A stretch of DNA of 8,702 nucleotides from Halothiobacillus neapolitanus (GTDB lineage Bacteria > Pseudomonadota > Gammaproteobacteria > Halothiobacillales > Halothiobacillaceae). Location: NCBI GenBank assembly GCA_020721485.1, contig DYMR01000077.1:1-8702 (forward strand). Reading direction: 5' to 3'. A program made the position numbers and the translations under genes. Of the stretch, positions 1-5,433 are shown piece after piece. How positions within the stretch are numbered: the first letter of the stretch is position 1; every line of letters begins with the position of its first letter. Under the pieces are notes generated by a model. The model saw nothing but the letters and a program-made list of their open reading frames with translations. It was not told where the DNA came from and did not search any database.

Positions 1-70
1 GGGGAAATAATCAAAAACAATGCCTTGTCGTTTTATTCTAAAAAAGTAGGACAGGAGGGAGCCTGCCTCC

Positions 71-112
71 TAACAGGATGTTGAAAAAAGACTTCCCTGT
101 CGTTTTTTCAAC
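71..112. repeat. Inverted repeat with A6/T6 arms
   Basis: GTTGAAAAAA at 80-89 is the exact reverse complement of TTTTTTCAAC at 103-112, leaving a 13-nt loop. The bases just before it, TAACAGGATGTTGAAA (71-86), match TAACAGGTTGTTGAAA (232-247) at 15 of 16 positions, so two related inverted repeats sit about 160 bp apart. It is not a standard intrinsic terminator because the T-tract is inside the stem. Confidence 0.55.
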
Positions 113-145
113 CCCATCGTTCCGGTACACGCCCGTAACGCTGGG

Positions 146-178
146 CGAAGATCAAGCATTGACGATGCGTGATCTTCG
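146..178. repeat. Long imperfect hairpin, 14-bp arms
   Basis: CGAAGATCA (146-154) pairs with TGATCTTCG (170-178). Inside it, GCAT (156-159) pairs with ATGC (165-168). One A/G mismatch (155/169) separates the two helices and the loop is 5 nt. No T-tract follows on either strand, so an intrinsic terminator is doubtful. It could be an RNA stem, a protein-binding palindrome or part of a repeat element. Confidence 0.6.
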
Positions 179-190
179 GGCAAGCCATCC

Positions 191-235
191 TTAGTTTGTT
201 TTAACTTGGTTTGTTTTAACTTGGCTTGCTTTAAC
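191..235. repeat. Three 15-bp tandem repeats
   Basis: Three adjoining 15-bp units occupy 191-205 (TTAGTTTGTTTTAAC), 206-220 (TTGGTTTGTTTTAAC) and 221-235 (TTGGCTTGCTTTAAC). Neighbouring units differ by one or two bases. The array runs directly into the perfect hairpin at 235-265. It lies outside any supported gene. Confidence 0.85.
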
Positions 236-265
236 AGGTTGTTGAAACCATTTTTCAACAACCTG
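235..265 (-). terminator. Perfect 13-bp hairpin, possible terminator
   Basis: CAGGTTGTTGAAA (235-247) is the exact reverse complement of TTTCAACAACCTG (253-265), with a 5-nt loop. It lies 46 bp beyond the stop codon of the minus-strand gene ending at 312, where an operon terminator is expected. No U-tract follows on the minus strand, so it may instead be a dispersed palindromic repeat. Its left part nearly matches 71-86. Confidence 0.35.
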
Positions 266-311
266 CTAAATCTACTGAAGTGTAGCAGCCCCAGCCGGCT
301 GGCAACGGCGA

Positions 312-731
312 TCAGTCCCGACCCCAACGGCGGCCATCATCGTCGTCGTCGCGCCAATGGCGATGGTGGTGTCGCCGGGGGGCGGCCCAGTAACCCGGCT
401 GCCAAATCCAACCGGCATGGCGCGCCCAGACCCAACGACCGGGCACCCACTGGCCTTGGCCGTATCCTTGGCCGTAACCTTGGCCATATCCCTGCCCATA
501 TCCAGACCCATAACCGGGCGGCGCGTAGGGATTGGGCTGATAGCGCGGGGGCGGGGGCGGATAGCCGCGCTCGACCATCACGCCCGGTGTGCCAAAAAAC
601 AGTGAGAACGAGCCATCCGCGCGCGCATCGGGCAAAGACGCCAAACCCGCGAACAACAGCATCACGGCCAAAAATCCCATGAATTTGGCGCGCGGTTTCC
701 AAACTGAAGTCGTCGATCGATAACCGTTCAT
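312..731 (-). CDS. Secreted WxxGxW-repeat protein with GYGQ repeats
   Basis: A 139-residue protein of unknown function. Residues 1-38 form a signal peptide: a long basic n-region, the hydrophobic core around GFLAVMLLFAGLA, and a likely cleavage after ARA-38. The mature part has a PPPPP stretch (58-62), four Gly-Tyr-Gly-Gln units (about 77-92), the motifs WVPGRW (95-100) and WQPGYW (110-115) of the YXWGXW/WXXGXW family, and a tail with clustered His and five consecutive Asp. Such proteins are exported; a surface or metal-binding role is only a guess from composition. I chose the ATG at 731 because GAGGAA lies 10 nt upstream. The in-frame ATG at 740 would have its ribosome site directly against the start codon. 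It starts 18 bp after the lipoprotein gene with the same motif, so the two form an operon. Confidence 0.75.
   Translation of the reverse strand: MNGYRSTTSVWKPRAKFMGFLAVMLLFAGLASLPDARADGSFSLFFGTPGVMVERGYPPPPPRYQPNPYAPPGYGSGYGQGYGQGYGQGYGQGQWVPGRWVWARHAGWIWQPGYWAAPRRHHHRHWRDDDDDGRRWGRD
454..513. repeat. Five 12-bp tandem repeats inside a gene
   Basis: Five consecutive 12-bp units (454-465, 466-477, 478-489, 490-501, 502-513) follow the pattern CCTTGGCCGTAT with increasing divergence toward the right. Read on the minus strand they encode the Gly-Tyr-Gly-Gln units of the secreted WxxGxW protein. Because 12 is a multiple of three, gain or loss of units would change protein length without a frameshift. 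Confidence 0.85.
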
Positions 732-749
732 TTCCTGCATTTCCTCGAA

Positions 750-1121
750 TTACCGCCAACGCCCATCATGCCAATGCCAATTGCCGCGCCCTTCATCCCA
801 ATGGCCGGGCGCCCAATAGGCACGGGGATGCGGCGGTCGCCCCCAATAGCCTTCATGCCACACCCAACGGTCACGCCAAATCCAACGCCCCGGCAACCAC
901 ACCGCGCCCATGAAGGGGGCAATGCCGACCACTTCCACCCGAGGCGGCGGCGGCGCGGAAGGCGCAATCACGGCACCGGTCACCACGGTGCCGCTGTCAT
1001 AGGCATAACCGCCTGTGGGATACACCGCGCAGCCGCCCAGCGCCAGGCTTGCCGCCATCGTCGCCCCAATCAGCGCGCGGCGCCAAATCAAAGCGGGCAT
1101 GGGTCGAAAGAGGGGATTCAT
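750..1121 (-). CDS. WxxGxW-repeat lipoprotein
   Basis: A 123-residue predicted lipoprotein of unknown function. Residues 1-30 are a signal sequence with two Arg at 14-15, and LGGC ends at Cys31, a good lipobox for lipidation and membrane anchoring. After a Pro-rich linker (57-60), the C-terminal half has four regularly spaced WxxGxW motifs: WLPGRW (75-80), WHEGYW (88-93), WAPGHW (103-108) and WHDGRW (117-122). This places it in the YXWGXW/WXXGXW repeat family, common in proteobacteria and without an established function. The ATG is supported by AGGAG 7 nt upstream (1129-1133). It is first in a two-gene unit with the secreted GYGQ protein and diverges from ratA across 208 bp. Confidence 0.82.
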   Translation of the reverse strand: MNPLFRPMPALIWRRALIGATMAASLALGGCAVYPTGGYAYDSGTVVTGAVIAPSAPPPPRVEVVGIAPFMGAVWLPGRWIWRDRWVWHEGYWGRPPHPRAYWAPGHWDEGRGNWHWHDGRWR

Positions 1122-1329
1122 CGCAAAACTCCTAACCTGTTTATTCTGTGAAACAGACTAGAAAATCTCCCGCGAAAAAAATAGCGGCAATTGGTAAACA
1201 GCGTGTAACGCCCACAAAAACACGGGTTATCGCTTGGCGTACTGCTTTGCGCGGTTTCGCTCCGGTGCAATCTCAGGCAAAATTCCGATCCCTGTCCGTT
1301 TTGGGCAGCGCACACCTTGCGGAGCGTGA
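1122..1329. promoter_or_regulatory. Divergent intergenic region
   Basis: These 208 bp separate the minus-strand lipoprotein gene from plus-strand ratA and must hold promoters for both directions unless transcription enters from elsewhere. I could not pick -35/-10 pairs with confidence. A 6-bp inverted repeat, CTGTTT (1137-1142) with AAACAG (1151-1156), sits just upstream of the lipoprotein ribosome site. A short frame from 1148 encodes a basic peptide, but it overlaps ratA and lacks recognisable motifs. Confidence 0.4.
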
Positions 1330-1794
1330 ATGTCTCAAGAGATCAGCCGCCACATCCAGGTTCCCTACTCAGCCGCACAAATGTTCGCCTTGGTGAACGA
1401 TGTCGCCGCGTACCCTCAATTCTTGCCGTGGTGCGATTCGGCGCGGGTATTGCGGGTCGAAGGGGATGACATGGATGCGCGCATTGGCATGAAATTGGGC
1501 GCATTCCATAAATCGTTCGCCACGCGCAACCACAATGAACCCGGCAAGAAAATCGTCGTTAGCCTGCTCGATGGCCCCTTCAAATCGTTGAACGGACATT
1601 GGTCGTTCCACGATCTGCCGGAGGGCGGCTCCATCGTGCGGCTGAATATGCACTTTGAATTCGCCACCCGATTGATTGACCTGGCGATCGGCCCGATTTT
1701 TCGGGAAATCGTCCGCAATCTGGTGAACGCCTTCGAGCAACGCGCGCAAGTCGTTTATGGCCGCGTGCCCAGTCCGATGGGCAGCGCGTCATGA
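1330..1794 (+). CDS. ratA: RatA / COQ10-type START-fold protein
   Basis: A 154-residue protein of the RatA (YfjG) family, which shares the START-like polyketide cyclase fold with mitochondrial Coq10. Coq10 relatives bind ubiquinone and support respiration. E. coli RatA was reported to block 70S ribosome assembly, so the physiological role is debated. The family is visible in the N-terminal segment VPYSAAQMFALVNDVAAYPQ (11-30) followed by FLPWC (31-35), in the central beta-strands, and in a C-terminal amphipathic helix from about residue 108. Length is slightly above the usual 145 or so. The ATG has GCGGAG 5 nt upstream. Its stop overlaps the rnfH start by 4 bp (ATGA), so the pair is translationally coupled. 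The smpB gene often found divergent from ratA is not next to it here. Confidence 0.9.
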   Translation: MSQEISRHIQVPYSAAQMFALVNDVAAYPQFLPWCDSARVLRVEGDDMDARIGMKLGAFHKSFATRNHNEPGKKIVVSLLDGPFKSLNGHWSFHDLPEGGSIVRLNMHFEFATRLIDLAIGPIFREIVRNLVNAFEQRAQVVYGRVPSPMGSAS

Positions 1795-2099
1795 ATCCCG
1801 ATATAGCCCCAAGAATAAGGGTGGAAATCGCCTACGCCTTGCCGGATCGTCAGGTAATTTTGACCGCCTCCGTGCCGCCAGACAGCACCGCGCAGCAGGC
1901 CATTGAGGCCAGCGGGATTTTGCTGCAATTTCCGGAGATCGATTTGGGAAAAAATAAAATCGGGATTTTTTCCCGCTTGGTACCTTTAACCCAAACTCTT
2001 CAAGCGCATGATCGAATTGAAATTTACCGCCCGCTGATTGCCGACCCTAAAGCCGCGCGTCGGGAGCGCGCCGCGCGCGCCGAAGATGAGGTGTCGTGA
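1791..2099 (+). CDS. rnfH: RnfH / RatB family ubiquitin-like protein
   Basis: A 102-residue protein of the RnfH (YfjF, UPF0125) family, which has a small beta-grasp fold. The name comes from its association with rnf electron-transport genes in some bacteria; as the partner of ratA it is also called ratB. No biochemical function is firmly established. Family marks are the opening strand IRVEIAYALPDRQ (9-21), KIGIFSRLVPL (56-66) and DRIEIYRPLIADPKAARR (74-91), with a charged Arg/Ala-rich tail. The ATG overlaps the ratA stop, leaving no separate promoter, so the two are co-expressed. It converges on the methyltransferase-like gene across about 60 bp in which I see no strong terminator. Confidence 0.9.
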   Translation: MNPDIAPRIRVEIAYALPDRQVILTASVPPDSTAQQAIEASGILLQFPEIDLGKNKIGIFSRLVPLTQTLQAHDRIEIYRPLIADPKAARRERAARAEDEVS

Positions 2100-2158
2100 G
2101 CGGTTTGGGGGTTGTTAGTGTTTAATTTTTTGTCAGATTAAGTTGAAGACAAAGGAAA

Positions 2159-3016
2159 TTACATTGTCAATCCTTGGGTGAAGGCAGGTTTTATTGTAAT
2201 CAAAACCTCAATGTACTCAGCTCTAATTCCTTTGCTTATATCGTCGATGTAAACAATTTGGGTATAAAGCCCTGATGATGAATGTATGTGATTACAAATA
2301 TCATAACCCCAATCAACAGTAACTAATGAACCATCTGCGCTGATTGGGTTTCCATGATACATGGGAGGGGCTTCATAAACGACCTCGCCACTCTCATGCA
2401 TGCGCGCTCTAATCTTGGATGGCTGCATTTTATTTACTATTGGCACAGTAAATATATGAGCCCCTCCTGGCTTCAATGTGCGAGCAATTTCTAAGAATAC
2501 TTTTGATGGATTAAATACATGCTCAAGTACATCCTGAGTAATATGCAAATCTATGCTTTCATTGTCGAATGTGAGTTCTTCAAGGTTTTCGCAGCGAAAT
2601 TGATCAATTGTGCTTCCCGGTGTCTGATCCAGAAAGAATTGTGAAGGGATATACTTAGCGCACTCTTGAGATAGCCGTAGGCTTGCGCCGCGATGGCTTG
2701 GGGAAGATTCATGAATAGTCAGGTTACGCCAATCTGGGAAATAAGATTCAATAACTTGCATCAGTGCCCGTTCACGAGGGATGCTCCCGCAATTCGAACA
2801 AAGAAAGTGATCTCTAAGCCAACTGTCATTGGATATGAAAGTGGTGTCTTTCTTGCAGGTAGGACAATAACCATCAGTCTTAAGAAACAGCACTTCGTCT
2901 TCAGGCGGGTCATCCTGCGGACTCCTGTTGGATAAATTTTTGGTTAGTGATTTTATTTTTTCTATAATGAACATGAATTCTCTCGCTAAGCGCCTAATTA
3001 AATATTTCGGCGCCAA
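2159..3016 (-). CDS. Zinc-ribbon SAM-dependent methyltransferase-like protein
   Basis: A 285-residue protein that resembles class I SAM-dependent methyltransferases (Methyltransf_11/23 type). An N-terminal segment has two CxxC pairs, CPTC (51-54) and CSNC (73-76), likely a zinc ribbon. The methyltransferase core follows: a motif-I-like segment NLTIHESSPSHRGASLRL (98-115) lacking the usual GxGxG, then DNESIDLHITQDVLEHV (151-167) and ARTLKPGGAHIFTVP (178-192), the typical post-motif IV-VI region. The substrate is unknown; similar proteins often occur in surface-glycan gene clusters, which I infer rather than see. The start is uncertain: TTG at 3016 has AAGGA 7 nt upstream, while the in-frame ATG at 2974 has only a weak GAGAG. 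It begins 35 bp after the secreted-protein gene, so they are probably co-transcribed. Base composition is AT-rich compared with the flanks. Confidence 0.75.
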   Translation of the reverse strand: MAPKYLIRRLAREFMFIIEKIKSLTKNLSNRSPQDDPPEDEVLFLKTDGYCPTCKKDTTFISNDSWLRDHFLCSNCGSIPRERALMQVIESYFPDWRNLTIHESSPSHRGASLRLSQECAKYIPSQFFLDQTPGSTIDQFRCENLEELTFDNESIDLHITQDVLEHVFNPSKVFLEIARTLKPGGAHIFTVPIVNKMQPSKIRARMHESGEVVYEAPPMYHGNPISADGSLVTVDWGYDICNHIHSSSGLYTQIVYIDDISKGIRAEYIEVLITIKPAFTQGLTM

Positions 3017-3051
3017 TTAATTTTCCTTGAACGGGATTGTTGTTTGCATTA

Positions 3052-4083
3052 TTACTGCCCGGCTTTATATATTTCATTGGTTATTCCTTTGATAGTTTCT
3101 AAATTACCAACAACCAAATGGATTAGTACGCCCACTTCCTGCCCTCGCGTCAAGGTTCCCATTGACTGATTGATTAAATTGAGGGAATTCACGCCCAGTG
3201 CAGGGTAGTGCAATGCACTATAATTTGCACTTTGCGCCAATGTTGATCGACCATACACACCGACACCCCAGCCTAGGTCATTGGTCATCCATGCCATGCT
3301 GCGATAATGGTATATCGAGGGAGTGTATTGTCCGTTTGATGTATTTGGCGTTACTTCATGCCAGGTCGAGCCGTCAAGACTTAGTCCGAACAATCTGGTC
3401 AAAACAGTGTTCTTGAAATAGATAGCGGGAACGAAGGAGGTTGGCGTGGAATGTCCGTTCGAGTCGGTGACTTGGTTTGTGGCAAAGATCAACTTATCTG
3501 TAGGCGCACTGCTTTCCAATCGAAAGATATAAAATAATCTTACAATTTCTTTATGATTCGAATAGGGTAATGGTCCTAGTTTGTGATGGCCTTCAATGAT
3601 GAATTTTTCCGGAAGAAATTTTGAACCGCTATTATACTCGTCCCATAATGTAACCCCATGATAATCTCGCGATTGACTTATGACATTTATATAACCGTCT
3701 GGCGTTGTGCTAAAACCAGTAACAACACTTGATTTACCACACATGTCTCCGCCATCCTGCGGATTAAACCAAGGCGGTGCTGGTTCACTTGAAAGGCATC
3801 CGGGGTGGTTATTTAAATGAAACTCGGGTTTTAAGAAGAACACGGAAGCTTGTATTTCTCTCCCTAAGTCTGCGGCATCAATTACTTCCGTTCCGAGGAT
3901 CTTTAAGGAATCAATAGAGCCTCCATTGATGCCGCTGATGGTTATACCAACCACTCCGTTCGTTACGCTACCTCCGGCCTTAGCAGGTTGCCCGCCGATA
4001 AAAATGGAAAAAACGCAACATAGAAGACTAAAAAATCCTTGATAATTATTAATGACTATGCGAGCCTCAATGTCGGCTTTCAT
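3052..4083 (-). CDS. Secreted protein of unknown function
   Basis: A 343-residue protein that I do not recognise. Residues about 17-36 form a signal peptide core, GFFSLLCCVFSIFIGG, ending at AKA-36, so export is likely. The mature part is rich in short beta-strand-like segments and Gly, Ser and Asn, with few charged helices. GREIQAS, NPQDGGDMCG and a conserved-looking DYHGVTLWDEY may be active-site or core motifs. This resembles beta-sandwich carbohydrate-active or mutarotase-like folds, which is only a guess. Two cysteines in the motif-rich N-terminal third (CLSS and DMCGK) could form a disulfide. No good ribosome site precedes the ATG at 4083, so the start is less certain; the signal peptide argues against a much later one. 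It lies 147 bp downstream of nrdB in AT-rich DNA and probably forms a unit with the methyltransferase-like gene. Confidence 0.7.
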   Translation of the reverse strand: MKADIEARIVINNYQGFFSLLCCVFSIFIGGQPAKAGGSVTNGVVGITISGINGGSIDSLKILGTEVIDAADLGREIQASVFFLKPEFHLNNHPGCLSSEPAPPWFNPQDGGDMCGKSSVVTGFSTTPDGYINVISQSRDYHGVTLWDEYNSGSKFLPEKFIIEGHHKLGPLPYSNHKEIVRLFYIFRLESSAPTDKLIFATNQVTDSNGHSTPTSFVPAIYFKNTVLTRLFGLSLDGSTWHEVTPNTSNGQYTPSIYHYRSMAWMTNDLGWGVGVYGRSTLAQSANYSALHYPALGVNSLNLINQSMGTLTRGQEVGVLIHLVVGNLETIKGITNEIYKAGQ

Positions 4084-4230
4084 GATGAACCATTATCAAA
4101 ATTTTCATTCGGCTCATGCACATACTCCATGCATTAATTATTTTACGGTAAGGCTTGCTTGACATTATCTTTGTGCATCAGTGTTCAAATATTTAACAAA
4201 TCCTGCCGAATTTATATGTGCGGATAGGCA
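4084..4230. other. Gap between nrdB and AT-rich cassette
   Basis: These 147 AT-rich bases separate the nrdB stop from the secreted-protein gene on the same strand. I see no clear intrinsic terminator. Distant short inverted repeats are present (ATTCGGC 4107-4113 with GCCGAAT 4205-4211; ATGCACA 4116-4122 with TGTGCAT 4172-4178). They may be chance or may mark a boundary. A promoter for the cassette is expected here, but no good -35/-10 pair stands out. Confidence 0.4.
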
Positions 4231-5400
<1,170 letters not shown>

Positions 5401-5433
5401 GAGAATTCTCCTAAGGGCAAGCGATGACGGGGC

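Larger units (their letters stand above)
1..311. other. Repeat-rich non-coding region
   Basis: I see no convincing gene here. Open frames that cross it lack family motifs, and one of them merely translates the 15-bp tandem repeat into a Lys-Gln-Thr-Lys-Leu pattern. The stretch contains a short inverted repeat (53-58 with 66-71), an inverted repeat with A/T-rich arms (80-89 with 103-112), a long hairpin (146-178), a tandem repeat (191-235) and a perfect hairpin (235-265). It lies downstream of the minus-strand WxxGxW gene pair, so at least the last hairpin could end that transcript. The density of small repeats suggests an intergenic repeat family or the remains of a mobile element. Confidence 0.6.

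Noticed and set aside
206..682. Plus-strand open frame of 158 codons over the WxxGxW gene
   Set aside because: The minus-strand frame has a signal peptide, repeat motifs and a ribosome site; this frame is Arg/Pro/His-rich with no motifs.
1148..1396. Small basic plus-strand frame before ratA, considered as a small protein or smpB remnant
   Set aside because: It overlaps ratA out of frame, has no ribosome site that I can support, and contains no SmpB motifs.
2126..2155. Terminator between rnfH and the methyltransferase-like gene (TTTGTC/GACAAA stem)
   Set aside because: Only a 6-bp AT-rich stem with a 13-nt loop; too weak to call.
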